DNA of 64,000 bases, taken from Hydra vulgaris (taxonomy: Eukaryota; Cnidaria; Hydrozoa; Anthoathecata; Hydridae). Every line of letters begins with the position of its first letter. The stretch's first letter is position 1. Position numbers and translations under genes: made by a program. Of the stretch, positions 1 to 14,140 are shown in pieces. Under the pieces are notes generated by a model. The model was not told where the DNA came from. It was given only the letters and a program-made list of their open reading frames with translations, and ran no database searches. The DNA lies in NCBI RefSeq assembly GCF_038396675.1, contig NC_088930.1, forward strand, positions 33,000,001-33,064,000, given 5' to 3'.

Positions 1-2278
1 AAAACAATTGACAAAAAGATATCTTTTATATGTACACTTATGCATATGCATTTTTCTGCAGTTTTTATTCTTCTTTCTATTCAATTTCCACTACTTAATT
101 GCCATCTTTATCATTAATGTCAAAGAAGCACCGTTTATTCATTCATTTGGATGATTCTATTTGATTTCTATTCAAGGGAACCAACTGTAAGTATGTCAAA
201 TAATTCAACTCAATCGATTTTACATATTCTGTAACGACTTTTAACAAAAACAAAAAGACTTTAAAGCTGTTTTTAATACAGATCAATAAATGTGAAAAAT
301 TTTTGAATCTACAAAAAAGACAGACAAAATAAACAGACCTTCGGAAAGGATTTATTTAATCAATACAGTACAAATGGGAAAATAAAAAACATATTCTATA
401 TTTAATAGTTTTTGTATTGTTTATATAACTATGTTTTTTTCTGATCTAAAATTAACATTTTTAAAAAAAATATTAAATAGACTCCTCCAAAATATTGATA
501 AAAGAGGATAAAAACAGGTTTTTAATGACTTCTTTTAGATTCTTTTTTATTATATTTTTGTAGATTTGGTACTGAAGCTTCAGACTTATTTTTAATAGAT
601 GGTGTAAAAAATACAATGAAAGAATCTGTTTATAAGTTTACTTATGAAGTTTTTTTTTTACAGATAACCACTTGACAAGAGAAGTTGAAGCAAAATTGAT
701 TCAGTTAAATAAAACTACAAAACAACTGGCAAAACAAGATCTAGCGATCTATTGTCTTGATCAACAGTTATCCAACAATTTGCCATAAAATAGAAATATT
801 CTTCTGTTTGAAAATCCATCTCAATCTCTTAATGAGAATAAAATTAATAATAACAACAATATCGATAATAATAATTCATTAATTCATTTGCCATTCAATG
901 ACCATCATTTAGTCACTATCCATGTCGTTCAACCAATGCGCGTCGTTAACAAATAAATCTATTAAGCTTACCTTTTCAATGCTGAACTATAATAATGATG
1001 AAATAAAAGGTTTAAATTAAATAGATGTAAATGATACCTTATTTTGATAGTTTAAGACTTTTTCAAATTCTGATTTAAAAATTTTAATTTTTTTTTGTAA
1101 AAAAATTTTAATGGAGCAAGAAAATCTATGATATATTTTTTTCATTTACAAAAAAAAAAACAAGCTTGATTATATATAAGACAACCTATATCTTAAATCT
1201 ATTTTCATTATTTGTTTTTGCTTTTGGGTTTCGAATGTATCCTACTACTTAAAGTACTGTGTAAAAGTAATAAAAATTAGATGTAAAATAAGCGAGCTTG
1301 AATAAATCCTGAAATTGGTGTCTTTTTGTGACATCACTGTAAATATTCACTGTAAATGATATTTGCAACCACTTGTAAATGTTTTTTCTCAAGTTCATTA
1401 TGATTTTACTTTATAAAAAAATGCTTTTCAGCAAAAAAAAAATATTTGTTTAAAAAATATTTTTATTTCTACCTAGTTTGTGAAATATATTTAAACAATT
1501 TAAAGGCATGAGTGGTTCATCCACTCATTAACGTTATGTTACGCCAATATGAAACTCAGATATCTAGAGTTAAAGTTTTTAACACATTTTATTCCAGATA
1601 TTTTTCTATAGCAAAGATATGTAAGTAATTATTTAGCAAAATTGTAGTCAAAATAACATAAACGGATGAGTGAATTTAAGTCCTTTAACACCCATATCTA
1701 TGTTATGTATTGGTGATACATGACTCCTTCATCCTCTGTGAAAATGGTATTTTAGCATATTTTTGTGCGAAGTTTTTAAATTTATGCAAAAGAGCGTAAC
1801 AACATCTGCGTAAAAAAGTGGAAACTTGTATTTTAGCGACATAGTGCCTTTTTCCACGTATGTCTTCAATTCTCTATCACATTTCGGTTTTTCCTAAATA
1901 TTTTATCCAAGTTCTCGCTGTTTGAGATAACAGGAACAAAAATTCTTCGTTGCCCCACTGACTTTTTTTTAAAGTATGCAAAATTGGTATCTTGATGCTT
2001 CGAATCTGTCAAATAAAGCAAGAGGTCATTTTAATCGGTTTAAAGGAAGCTTAGTATAAACATAAGCACTTGTTTAAGGAATATAATTAAATAAACTATT
2101 TAACGGGTATATACGAGTACACGCATACACAATAATAGTGACTATGATACGCCATTAGATGTTGCACTTTCAGTCAAAATGTTTTAATTGGCTCCAAGAC
2201 AGTCTTCAGAATTGAAAAAAAAAACGTTTCCGTAAAAAATAAGATCTATAAAAATAAACAGAACCTTAAAAAAAGATA
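1..2278. other. AT-rich intergenic DNA, no gene recognised
   Basis: No convincing coding frame is visible. Stop codons are dense on both strands, and homopolymer A/T runs and short direct repeats dominate. Around 1510-1740 the motif ATCCACTCATT and its relatives recur on both strands (GGATGAGTGA near 1663), which suggests a decayed inverted-repeat miniature element. It could not be delimited. Confidence 0.5.
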
Positions 2279-2346
2279 CAGATAACTAAGGTCGTCTAGG
2301 ATGCAGATGACTAAGGTGGTCTAGGATACAGATGACTAAGGTTATC
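2279..2346. repeat. 25-bp tandem repeat, about 2.7 copies
   Basis: The unit CAGATGACTAAGGTGGTCTA plus GGATA repeats head to tail with a few substitutions. It is a short minisatellite with no coding context. Confidence 0.8.
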
Positions 2347-2811
2347 ACAAGATTAAAATAGTTATTATAATTAGAACAAATTTACACGTGGTAACCATGG
2401 TCACCATCATCGGTTTATATAGTTCAGTATTTTACTGTGACTTTTTGAGTTTCTACAATACGTTTGTAAAATCTATCAATGTTAAATAAAGTTAAATAAT
2501 AAATAAATAATAAAAGATCCTCTATTTGGACTTTGATAGTTTAAAATAAAATAAGATTGTCAAAATATATAAATAAATATGCATAAATATTTAAACAACT
2601 CATAATTATGTACATTAAATAATAAAAGCAAATATTAGGATCAATAATTTTAGCGATTTACAATCGACTATACTAACAGTCTTGTTAAAATAATAAATAA
2701 AAAAAACAATAAATACAAACAAACAAATATTAACGATATGCAGTCGACATAACAAATTTATAAACGTTGTAACAAACTACGGCTGTTGTATCGTTTTTAA
2801 TTGTTAATGTG

Positions 2812-2890
2812 GTTAAAGTTCTGGTTTTAGAACCGGAGGGTAAAGACCGACTCTGGCCATATAAGCAACATTGGTAAGGAAAGTGATTTT
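2812..2890 (+). repeat. tRNA-derived SINE fragment
   Basis: The segment GACCGACTCTGGCCATAT, followed by GCAACATTGG and AAGGAAAG, matches in order the reverse complement of the SINE at 13989-14140. That copy has GCCGACTCTAGCCATAT, then GCAACATTGG and AAGGAAGGAGG. This is therefore a short plus-strand scrap of the same family, missing most of the tail. The region from 2891 to 3654 shows nothing recognisable. Confidence 0.5.
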
Positions 2891-3654
2891 ATTTATTATT
2901 AAAAACTTGAAAGAATTTAACGACTTTGTCATATTAAACGTTTTTACTTTTAAAAAGTGTTCCATTTAGGTCCGCGTAATGCTATTTTGCTGTTTGTTGT
3001 AGTCAAATTATAAGTATTTCATTAGCTCATTCTTAGATAACACTTTGCACACAATTTTTATAAATATATCATTAAATTTTTTTGAAATCAAGCTGTTATT
3101 GTATGTATACATAAAAATTAGCTTTTGGTAAAAACTGATTTCGTATCTATTTATTATTTGCATGTCTCTGGTATGTCATGTCTTGGTATTGTTTATGTTT
3201 AAAATAGTTTTCGTGTTCATGAGTTCTAGCCCATGTAATATCGGAATAGTTTATTAAAAAGTGATAACGTATAGACGAATTTGGTACATCAAATCAATTG
3301 GTTCACAAAATTAAAAAAATTGTATCATATCTAAAATTTAAAAATTCCAATGAACTTTAAGTACTCATTTTTTGCTATTTGTTTATCATTTAAAATCAAA
3401 TCTGGTTATTAGGAAAGTTTTGTTTTAATCACATTCTAAGAGAGTTTATGTTTAAGATAAATTTTGTTAAGCTTACAGAAAAGTTTGTTTATTGAATAAA
3501 AAAATCCAGATATAACAAACAGTTGAACCATTATAAAATATCTCGTTTCACATAATAGTGACCATATTTTTTCATTAACCTTTATTATTGTATCTTTGCT
3601 ATTGTCTATTTTCTCGGAATAAAAAAAATAAGTTACATTTTATTACCGTAGAAT

Positions 3655-6412
3655 ATTTCTTTATAAAGTCAACATCCCTTAATAGTAAAATAAACGATTT
3701 AATTGCAATAGCTAGAACGTTTGACTATAATGTCTATTTACTGTCTTATTACTGTCTCCAAAACATGGTTTCGAAATGACTCAGTTCCTAACATCGATGG
3801 GTATAATTTATACCGCAAAGATCGCTGTGACGAACGTCAAGGTGGTGGTATAGCTATCTGCATTACTGACTTATTTCACTCTCGCTAAGTTAATCAGTTC
3901 TATACTAACCCACTTGAATAAGTTTGGATATCAGTAAAAGTTAATAGTAAACGCAAACTTATTGGGTGTATATATAGACCAAATGATGCTAATCTAATAA
4001 ACTATGCCGCCGAATCTTTCAAATTAGCTCATAGCTTAGTTAGGAAGCCCTGCGATGACTGTTTGATTGTTGGCGATTTTAATTTCCCGAATATGAAGTG
4101 GTCTATTAATGGTATTAAATCTTTCAATCCAAACATTTCTAACGAGTATGAATTTCGGAACATTTACCAAAACAGCCTCTTTACACAACTCATCATATTC
4201 CCGACTTTCCAGACAACCTATGATTCCTAAAAAAATATGTTGGACTTATTATTTACCTACAACAATAAATCTATTTTAAATTTGTCTCCTAATGCTATAA
4301 TAGGTAATAACACTAAGGGTCACTTTAGTATTACTTAGAGAGTCGTAGTTTCAGAACCGCTAGCCGAGAACGAATCTCAATTGTTTAATTACAACAAAGG
4401 TTCAATATCAAACTTTATTGCATCAATCGATTGAGATATTTTATTTCTACACAAAAATGCGGATCAAATGTTCAATATATTAATTTCTTATTATTGTGCT
4501 GCTTGCAAAATTTTTATCCTTAAGATTAATATAAAAAAAAAAAAAAAGTATGACCCTTGGGTTACTCCTCATATTAAAAGCTTAATCCGAGCAAAAAAAT
4601 TGGCTTGGCATCTCAACTGCTCAATTAAAAGGAAGAATAAAGATCTCAAAACAAATTATAATCATCTTAATCGTTCCGTTAAAGCTGAAATATTTAAAGC
4701 AAAAATATTACATGAAAAAGAAATAATATCAAAATCCAAAACTCGTCTAAAAAATACATTAACAAACAACTTAAAATTAAAAATAAAATTCGATCTCTCA
4801 AAAATGCTTCAGGGAAATTACTGAAACTCTTTTCAATATACTTGAACTTCTGAACTCTCAATTCAAATCTATAATTACTCTTGAAAGCTCCGAAAATTTT
4901 CCATTGTTAAATAAAAGTGATTTTAAAAATAAATGCAATAATAACTTGGATTTCTCTATTGCAGACATTATTAATGAACTTACCAATCTAAACCCTTAAA
5001 GTCTTTCGGATCTAACAACTTTCACCCTTTAATATCCTTTAAAAAATTGTCTATGAGCCTTTTAATTCTGGAATATTGTCACCTTTAAAACATCATCTAT
5101 GAGCCTTTTAATTCTGGAATAGTACCTCTGGAATAGTAATTCTGGAATAGTAGGAATATAGAACTCTCTGGAAATTACCAAATATTAGTACGGTCTATAT
5201 AAAAAAAGAGAGATGAACTACTTCATGAAAACTATCGACCTATTTCACTAACCTCGATTGCGTGCAGAGTTTTTAAAAGAAGTTGTAAAAATTAAAGTCT
5301 TGAAGCACATCAACCATAACAATCTGCTCTATACAAATCAACATGACTTAACCAATCTAATAGAGACTTTTGATATTATTTTGTCTTCCCAAGCATCGCA
5401 CCAGTTTATAGATGTAACCTACCTTGACTTTGCTAAAGCTTTTGATTCTGTACCTCACAACAGACTAATGTTAAAATTAAAAATCATTCGGAATAAACGG
5501 CAAACTACTACAATGGATTAATTCCTTTTTTGTAGGTCAAAATTAGTCTGCGTCGTCTACGCTTAGTATACGAGTGGTCAAACACTTGGTTACTTAAATT
5601 AAACATTTCAAAACGCTGTGTTATCCGTTATGGTAAAACCAATCTTATGTATAGTTACTTTTTACAAAATAACCAAGGTATAAATAAAAGTCTAAGAAGC
5701 TCTACTAATGAGCGCAATTTAGGAGTCATTTTTACATCTACTCTCAAGTGGAGCACACATATTCAATCAGTTGTCTCCAGATCTCTACAAATTCTTGGTA
5801 TGCTACAAAAGAAATTCACCATTATTGATGAAAATATGGCTATCAAATTATATTAAATGTTTATAAGACCACACCATGAAACTGCAGTGTCTGTTTGGGC
5901 CTCGTATTTAAAAACTGACGTAGCTTTGGTTGAATCTGTTCAACGTAAAGCAACAAAATGGGCTTTAAGCTTGAGAAATCTTTAATACTACGAAAGACTA
6001 AAAAGACTAAATCTACCATCACTAAAGTTTCGGCGCCTATAATGCGATCTTATCCAAATTTTTAAACTAATATATCGATTTGAGATAATATATATCAACC
6101 AAAATTTATTAACTTCTTGTCACGTGGTCACCATCTTAAAATAAGGCGTGAATATGTTCCAAACTGTCTTCCAAAACATAACCAACTATATAATAGATCA
6201 GCAGAATACTGGAACGAGCTACTCGAGCAAGTAACTTTCCATTTAACTGTCTTTTCTTTAAAAATTAGACTAAATCACTTATTGGGGATAAAAATCGGAA
6301 CGAATATTTATAAAACTGGTTGTATATGGTAGGGGGTTTTCCCTGCTCGCTGTATGTATATATTGTACGTATAATTTACGGCTACAACTATAATAATAAT
6401 AATAAAAAAAAT
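3655..6412 (+). pseudogene. decayed CR1/L2-type LINE (endonuclease + reverse transcriptase)
   Basis: This is a non-LTR retrotransposon in many broken frames. An endonuclease section runs from about 3655 to 4400. It contains IDGYNLYRKDR, then GGGIAICITD, then VGDFNFPNMKW, the order expected of an exonuclease-endonuclease-phosphatase domain. A lysine-rich linker follows (4468-4824). Reverse-transcriptase motif A is at 5400-5480 (YLDFAKAFDSVPHNR). The region that should carry the GVPQG and YADD boxes is missing: the frame jumps near 5520 straight to the C-terminal section with NLGVIFTSTLKWSTHI (5720-5765). The 3' end is an (AAT)n tail at 6388-6412, usual for this class. The copy cannot be active. 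A small internal repeat of TTTTAATTCTGGAATA lies at 5060-5150. Confidence 0.85.
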
Positions 6413-6449
6413 AAGTTTTTAAACCTGGCTGAAGACAACTAGAAAATAC

Positions 6450-6663
6450 ACACTAAAAAAAAGGTAGAAACTTCTACCTTAGTTTAGGATATGTGAAGCA
6501 CCCTTTGTAAGGTATAATTTTCTACCTTACCTTAAAGTAAAAAATTATATTTAAAAAAATGATTTTTCATACAATTTTCTACCTTAAAGTTAATATTTTT
6601 TACCTTAAAAGGTAGAAAGTTATACCGTATTAAGGGTATATCCCATATCTTACCTTTAGTGTA
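6450..6663. mobile_element. miniature inverted-repeat element, TACACTAAA termini
   Basis: The left end ACACTAAAAAAAAGGTAGAA is mirrored at the right end by CTTACCTTTAGTGTA. The interior repeats AAGGTAGAAA and TTTCTACCTT several times in both orientations. At about 210 bp with no coding capacity, it fits a MITE. No target duplication is certain. Confidence 0.6.
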
Positions 6664-6772
6664 TCGTCAAAATACGTATTATTTGTTTTGTTAAAAATAT
6701 GGTTTTTATTATGGAAAAAAATAGTTTTATTTCTCAATTGTTTTACCTTTAATGCGCTGAAAACAATTTTTT

Positions 6773-6773
<1 letters not shown>

Positions 6774-6857
<84 letters not shown>

Positions 6858-6872
6858 TGCATTTTATATTCA

Positions 6873-6944
<72 letters not shown>
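6774..6944. repeat. (TA)n microsatellite with a duplicated 20-bp flank
   Basis: This is a long (TA)n tract. A block starting ATCATGCATTTTATATTCA occurs twice, at 6853 and 6943, once inside the array and once at its right edge. The array and its flank were probably duplicated together. The apparent reading frames are poly-Tyr-Ile artefacts. Confidence 0.9.
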
Positions 6945-6946
<2 letters not shown>

Positions 6947-7047
6947 TGCATTTTATATTCAAGTTTTGTGCATTTAGTCGAATAGTTACTTTAATTTTAT
7001 CTTTTGAACAAAGCAGACACAGTTTGTTTTAATGAAAATGATGACTT

Positions 7048-7582
7048 TTACCCATGATGGCATACTGACGAGTTGGGGGTGTTGAAATATTGACGAGTTG
7101 GGAAAACCTTTTTTTTTTATAAGAAAAACTTATTTTTCAGTAAAGTTAAAAGAAAGCGATGCTCCAACTTTTTTTTTTGGTCCAAAAAATACGTAAAACG
7201 CAATATATTCAATGCGCATGCGCAAAATTTTACAATGCTGGTGTGTAGCATGAAATGGTAAATTAGGATGGTTTCGAGTAATTTCTGACTTTTCTGAGAG
7301 AAGACTCTAAGGTTAAATGAAATCATTAAGTTACCCTCGATCCTAACTAGCCCCATCCTCCCCTATGCCATCATAGGAGCAGTGGTTGCCTATGAGGGCA
7401 TACTTGTGCTTTTTTTTACAATAAGAATAACTTAACAATAAGAATAACTACAATAAGAAAAAAATAAAACTGATGAAAACTTCCAAGGTAATTATTGTTC
7501 TAGATATAACAAGGGATGTATCCATATCAAAACTTTTATTATTGGTCTTCAGGATACTGAATAATGAAGCTTCAAAGTTAAG

Positions 7583-7596
<14 letters not shown>
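7048..7596. repeat. cluster of small elements with GATGGCATA termini
   Basis: The terminus CTATGATGGCATACT, or a close variant, appears at 7048 (forward), 7366 (reverse), 7391 (forward) and 7583 (reverse). Two adjacent miniature elements, about 330 and 205 bp, are implied. The only large frame between them (minus strand 7117-7356) has no family resemblance. Confidence 0.5.
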
Positions 7597-8468
<872 letters not shown>

Positions 8469-8596
8469 ATTAGATTGAATGGAAATACAGAGGTTGTATT
8501 GTTTAAATATTATATAATTTTTTTAATTTGTTTAATTATTATAATAATTTGTTTAATTATTATATATTTTCCACATATAAAATATTTTAATATTAT

Positions 8597-8758
<162 letters not shown>

Positions 8759-8843
8759 CTAGATATACATGAGTTTATAATGGATAGAAAATGTCTTTAG
8801 TAAAAAAAACTTCAATAACATGTTTGAATAACATATCATATAT

Positions 8844-8849
8844 TTTATT
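8844..8849 (-). promoter_or_regulatory. AATAAA polyadenylation signal overlapping the CDC14 stop codon
   Basis: Read on the minus strand, AATAAA overlaps the TAA stop at 8847-8845. Cleavage would follow a short distance downstream, giving a very short 3' UTR that ends before the (TA)n array. This is inferred from position only. Confidence 0.4.
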
Positions 8850-10204
8850 TTTTATCGGCATTTTTTCTAAGATAGTAAACCGTACTTTTTCTTGGTGCAA
8901 CGACTTCTTCGGTTACCCAATCATCTTTTTCCTTTAAAATTTTTTTATCAGATAATATGCTCTTTGTGCTCGTCAATGTTTTAACTGTTTTTAAAGGCTG
9001 AGGTGTTTTGGGTTGTCTTTTAGGTATTATTGAGTTTCTCATCAGGTTAAGTTTTGATACGCTCAGCTGATATGTTGGCATAGACACACTTTTCCTAATA
9101 TTTGTTGTTGATATTTCATTTAAAAAAGTTGTTTGTGGAGAATGACTTTTTGAGGGTTCAATTAAATTTTTATAATTTGCGCTAGTCACACGAGTTTCAG
9201 AACCTCTGCGAATTGGTTTGACTTCTGTGAGGTCAGATGTTGCTTCAAATTTTTGCTTCGGTACAAGTTTCTTTTTTTGAGCTTTTTCAATACGTATAAT
9301 ATTGTTTGCTCCTTTACACTTACAACTAGTTCCAGAACTTGTTGCTTTTATAGGATGGTATTGTTGAGTTACTTCAAGCAAAGGTCTTGCTTTTAAAAGT
9401 GTTGTTGTAGTTTGATGATTAATGCTAAATGAATGTTTTAACTCAAGTTGCTTTTGAAATTTGTCTAAAAAAAAATGTTGGGGTCCCATGATAGAACCAC
9501 GTCGACACATCTTTAGCCACCCACACACTGCACGTGAATCAAAACCGTAGCTTTTTATTAAAATGCTTCCTATCATTGTTGCTGTTCGTCCGAGGCCTGC
9601 GTGACAGTGAACAGCTACCTTACCAGCAAATCGTTTGCATAGAATCTCAAACTCATTAATTTGAGTAACTGAAGGTACTCCGGCATCTTCAAAAGGAATT
9701 TCAAAATGAAAAAACTGTTCTTGTTTGAATTCAGAAGAACTATACGGAGGTCCGTAGTATTCTAAGTTTGTAAGGTGATCGTTTCCATTTAAACGAACCA
9801 CGGCTTTTATCCCGCATCTTTTAAGTTCGTTCATTACGGATTTCGAAACGCACACTGTTTTTTTATTAGAATTAATTGTTGGATCTTTAAAAGCAATATA
9901 TTTACCTGGTACAATCAAATTCATATCAAGATGAAAACTTGTCGACTGCGGGTACTTTGTAGATTCATAAGAAGAAAACCAGTTCTGTATTTTACAACCC
10001 ATATACAAACCTTGAAGGCAATCCAAGATATTTAGTTTATATGAACTATCGCCATGGTAGTCGCGGAAAAATGCTAATTTGACCGTGATTTCTTGAAGAA
10101 GTAAAGAATTGGTTTTTTCTGGAGTCCAATTCAGTTGAAGGACAGCATAACAAGCCATTAGGAAGGATGATAGCGTTCGTTGCTCGATATGAAAGTTATC
10201 TTTT
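8845..10204 (-). CDS. CDC14-family dual-specificity phosphatase, exon 2 (catalytic domain and tail)
   Basis: This exon encodes most of a CDC14 phosphatase, a family that removes phosphates from CDK sites and acts in mitotic exit, DNA repair and ciliated cells. Diagnostic CDC14 strings are ILDCLQGLYMG (structural A domain), LIVPGKYIAF, KAVVRLN, the P-loop VHCHAGLGRTAT, and GPQHFFLDKFQ. In the joined protein of about 529 residues, the catalytic cysteine is about residue 277, the P-loop arginine about 283 and the general-acid aspartate (EDAGVPS) about 250. Each is one off human CDC14A. After the domain comes a basic, Ser/Thr/Lys-rich tail of about 200 residues that looks disordered. The acceptor is TCTTTTTTAG just before 10204, in phase 2. 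The open frame continues upstream to 10257 but is intronic. The product is a PTP-fold enzyme of the nucleus, centrosome or cilium by family knowledge. PTPDC1, the nearest alternative, lacks the LIVPGKYIAF block. Confidence 0.9.
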
Positions 10205-11496
10205 CTAAAAAAGATTTTCATATAAACTAAACATATATATTTATATATGCTAAACATATATATTTCATATATATGTTTAATTATGTTTAATATATAATAC
10301 TATCTATTATATACGCAATTAATAAATAGTCAGCATTTTTAAAATAAAAACAAACCGCTTATCTATTGCAGTCGTTATTTACATTTAATTTCAAATTGTA
10401 AAATTAGTAATCTCTTTTCAATTAGACTGAAACTACTGCTATGACTGAGCAAACAAAGATTGAAACATAGTTAAGTGCAACTTTTTATTAAAGATTGAGA
10501 CAAAATGATTTTGTGACGTCACAAAAACCTTGAGCCATCACTTAGGACTTAGGATTTAGGAGTTAATTACCATCACTTAGGACTGAATTGAAGAGTGTGA
10601 CTTTTAGTGTTATTGAAACTCTATTAAAATTGTATGTAAAAACTCCTAATAACATTTTTGCAGGGTAAATAATTTCATTTAAGAACTGCGTGAGCTCAAC
10701 AAAAGCTGTAACTTTATAAAAAAGTTTCTGAGCAATGTTAAGGAAAACAAATCACTGATAATTTTGTTATTAGCTAACGCCTTTTTAAAAATCATACATT
10801 AAATTTTCATTTTGCATTTAACCAAGAAATAAGGTCCAGCTATAAAAATTTTGAGGCACTTTTCTTGGTATAGTACCTAATGTCATGCCTACTCAAAAAC
10901 AAGTTACATTTAATTTGTAAACAAACAGTATTTATTTGGGGCAATTATTTCTACTTTTGTAGGAAAGTTATCGTCCCCAAAATATTAAATAATTCAAATG
11001 TGGAAAAAAAAGGATACTTTTTTAAGTTTTTTTATGTTTGTCCTGCGCGAAAAATAAATCTTAAACGTACTATTATTTGCTGTAATTTCTAAATCACGCT
11101 TAATAATTTTGTAAACTTAGTGTGTAATTCTTTAATTAAAACTTAATTAAATCTCAGGATTTCATTTAATTTAATTATTGATGTGTCTATGTTTCAAAGG
11201 TCTTTGGACAAGGTTGTAGAAAATAAAAAGTTAAATAATACAACTCCGTACCTTAAAGTTATAACTATTGGTGAATGTGATCAAACAAATTACAATAAAA
11301 TTTTTAAAGTTGAAAGATGCAACTAGGTTTCGGAGACTAGCATGAAAGAAATTAAAATTTATTATCTCTGTGCCCTATATAGCTATAAAACAACAAGTTC
11401 AGACGTTCAACAGCTCATTAAAATCGCTACTTATATTCGTGATTTCAATTAGTGAATTATTTAAATTACTTTTAATGGCTTTATTGTTTTACTCTA

Positions 11497-11650
11497 TTGA
11501 TGAGAGTTTTTGTGGTTGAATGTGATGCATCAGATATAGGAGTGTCCGCTGCCTTGAATGTACAACCCGTTGGTAGTATTGCCATAAAAAAAGTGAAACT
11601 AATCTAAAAGTAGAAAAAGAAGCAATGACAGTTTGACATGACATGACGGC
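11497..11650 (+). pseudogene. Ty3/gypsy RNase H fragment
   Basis: A short broken frame reads FVVECDASDIGVSAAL. After a frameshift it continues as VEKEAMTV. The DASD core followed by an EKEA box is the usual order at the start of gypsy RNase H domains. The rest of the element is missing. It lies in antisense orientation within the CDC14 intron. Confidence 0.6.
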
Positions 11651-11910
11651 ATGGCAATAAAAACATTAATTTTAACATTTTTTATTGATTTAATTCAGAA
11701 AAATCTTTTTAATTTGATTTGTGTATTATCTTTATAATTCTGATTTGTACACGACGTGAAAAACTCTACGTTTTTTTAAGAATCAACATATTTATATAAC
11801 ATTTATATAAATTCAAAATAAATATCCTCATTAAACATAAGCATGTACCTAAGTTTCAAGTTTGCACATTGCCTGAAAGTGTCATTTGAAACATTAAAAT
11901 CCTGCATACG

Positions 11911-12183
<273 letters not shown>

Positions 12184-12226
12184 GTTTGATATAACTTTAC
12201 TTTTGAATAACAAAACTTGAACTTAC

Positions 12227-12456
12227 AAACTGTTTGTAATATAGAAAACACGCTTAAAGGTTTTTAATTTTAAATCAACTTCGTGACAGTGCTCCCAAAT
12301 CGATTTAAGAGAAGGGGGTCCAAAGTGTTTTTGCACTGTTGTATTTTTGTGATGTTTATCTAAGTATATCGTTGTATCCCCAGACAAATTTTTCTTTTTT
12401 TCATTGTTATTAGGTAATTCTAAAAGAAAAAACAAGCGTCCTTCAATGAGCTCCAT
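12227..12456 (-). CDS. CDC14-family dual-specificity phosphatase, exon 1 (N-terminal structural domain)
   Basis: The exon encodes 76 codons plus two bases, beginning [14 protein letters not shown] and containing [10 protein letters not shown] and [14 protein letters not shown], then [14 protein letters not shown]. These correspond in order to the CDC14 N-terminal segments FMKDRLYFATL, YFSIDEELVY, FGPLNLAMVYRYC and KKIVHYT. The donor GTAAGT at 12226 leaves phase 2. Joined to 10204, the split codon becomes leucine and the protein reads NSL|KDNFHIEQR without interruption. The ATG at 12456 makes the N-terminus almost the length of human CDC14A. The frame is open upstream to about 12520, so a start slightly further 5', or an upstream exon, cannot be excluded. 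Confidence 0.85.
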
Positions 12457-13988
12457 CTCTTTTAAAGTTTGTTTCCTTCTTGTACAAATAAATAATTTGA
12501 CGTCACTAATTTGATAAAACTAGTTTGACCATTATTAAGTTATAAAAACTAATTTGTCTTAAAAAATCTAACTGTATGTAGTTAATATTGTTTATGATTA
12601 TTTCGTGATAAAAATATATAAAATAACAAAAATTAAAAAGAACGACAATAATAATATTAATATTATAATAACAACAATATAAAAAAGATTAGTTTATTTA
12701 ATACATAATTAAGACGAAAATATTATTTAAATGTCTTGAAATTTTTTGCATATAGTATGATTACATAATTTTTATATATAAAAGTTAAGTAATATTTTAA
12801 CATTTATTTATATAATTTTTTTAGTTTAGTTAATTTAAAAAAATTTCAATGACACCCTACTTTTTTAATATCCGTACTGGCAACTGAAGTCGCACCCAAT
12901 TTTTTTTTGTATCTTTTGAAATATTGATAAAATTTTTGGTTTTCAAATGTTATATTGGAAACAAAACAACATTAAAACGCGTAAAAAAATATAAGAAAAA
13001 TATAATTTGCAAAAAATCGGCAAAATTTATATTTTGAAATAATTGTGAGATAATTTTTCCTAGGAATAACTTTAAAAACTTTTTTTTTGAACAACTAGTT
13101 TTATTATTATCAAATAATTTTCAAAATATTTGAAGATTAAAATTGGTAATTACTTGTTTTTACTCTTTCACCAACTCGACACTCGTCATTTAGTTATAAA
13201 AAGATCTCGCATAAATAGTATAAATTTATTTTACTTTCCAATTTATGCTCCGCTTACTTTTTCTTTTAAACTAACAAAACAAGTTTATACATTTTATCAA
13301 TTTGTTACAACTGTTAGATAAAACCGTATAAAGTACAGTAAACTATTCAAAGCCCTAAGGTTTCTTTTTTGCATTAAAATAATGGTAACATCGAGGAATA
13401 GAAAATTGACCTTTGCCTGCAGAATATTATTTGGAGCTGATAGAGCTGTACCCTGCCTGCGCATACTTGCAAGCCTTGTCTGCGCATACCTGGTGCATTA
13501 AATCTATAAAATCAACTTACACCAAGTTTTAATATTCATGGACAAAACAAAAATGAGAATATCTCCTAAAATATTTCAACCCTTTTTTGACAAAATAGTT
13601 CAAAATTTTTGACAAAATTTTCAGGTAATAACTTCGTTCCCACTGTAAATAATTTAAAATTAATTTTATATTCAATTCATTTTTGTGGAATTTACTTTTG
13701 GAGAAAAGTTTTGCTAATATTGCAAATACAAAAAAACTAGAATAGACCAGTTTAAAAATGAATTAAAACAGGTGTTTTTACTTCTGAATTTTAATGTATC
13801 CAATTTTAAATGTTTCTTTCAAACTAAAATTAAATTATATAAAAATATATCATAGAATGTATCAACATTTTTTTCATTAACTTAATTATCGTGTTACCTC
13901 TAATCTAGTCTAATGTGAATATTATTCTTGAATTTTTTTTTAAACATCAACAAATTGTTATCCATATTTTTATTTTTTTATTTTTTAG
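12457..13988. other. AT-rich DNA 5' of the CDC14 gene, no gene recognised
   Basis: The promoter of the phosphatase should lie here, but no convincing element can be named. The motif TTTGACGTCAC near 12497 resembles a CRE site and occurs about 40 bp upstream of the proposed ATG. CCTGCCTGCGCATACTTG and TGTCTGCGCATACCTGG at 13450-13495 form an imperfect short direct repeat. The 63-codon frame at 13130 shows no family features. Confidence 0.4.
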
Positions 13989-14140
13989 TTATTTAGGTGC
14001 TTCAAGTATCACATAGCACCGCGGAAAAGCATTTAATCAGGAAGTTCACGCCTCCTTCCTTTCCAATGTTGCAAATATGGCTAGAGTCGGCTTCTAACCA
14101 CAGACCTCCAGTTGTGAAGTCAGAACCACAACCAAAAATT
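13989..14140 (-). repeat. tRNA-derived SINE, 5'-truncated copy
   Basis: Read on the minus strand, it has a B-box-like GTGGTTAGAAGCC, then GCCGACTCTAGCCAT, AAGGAAGGAGGCGTGAACTT and ATTTAATC-type sequence, and ends at TTGAAGCACCTAAATAA. The tail half matches the intact copy at 17728-17910. The A-box end is missing. Confidence 0.65.

Noticed and set aside
10205-10257. ATG at 10257 as the start of the phosphatase
   Set aside because: It would remove the N-terminal CDC14 domain, which is found in the exon at 12227-12456 with matching phase.
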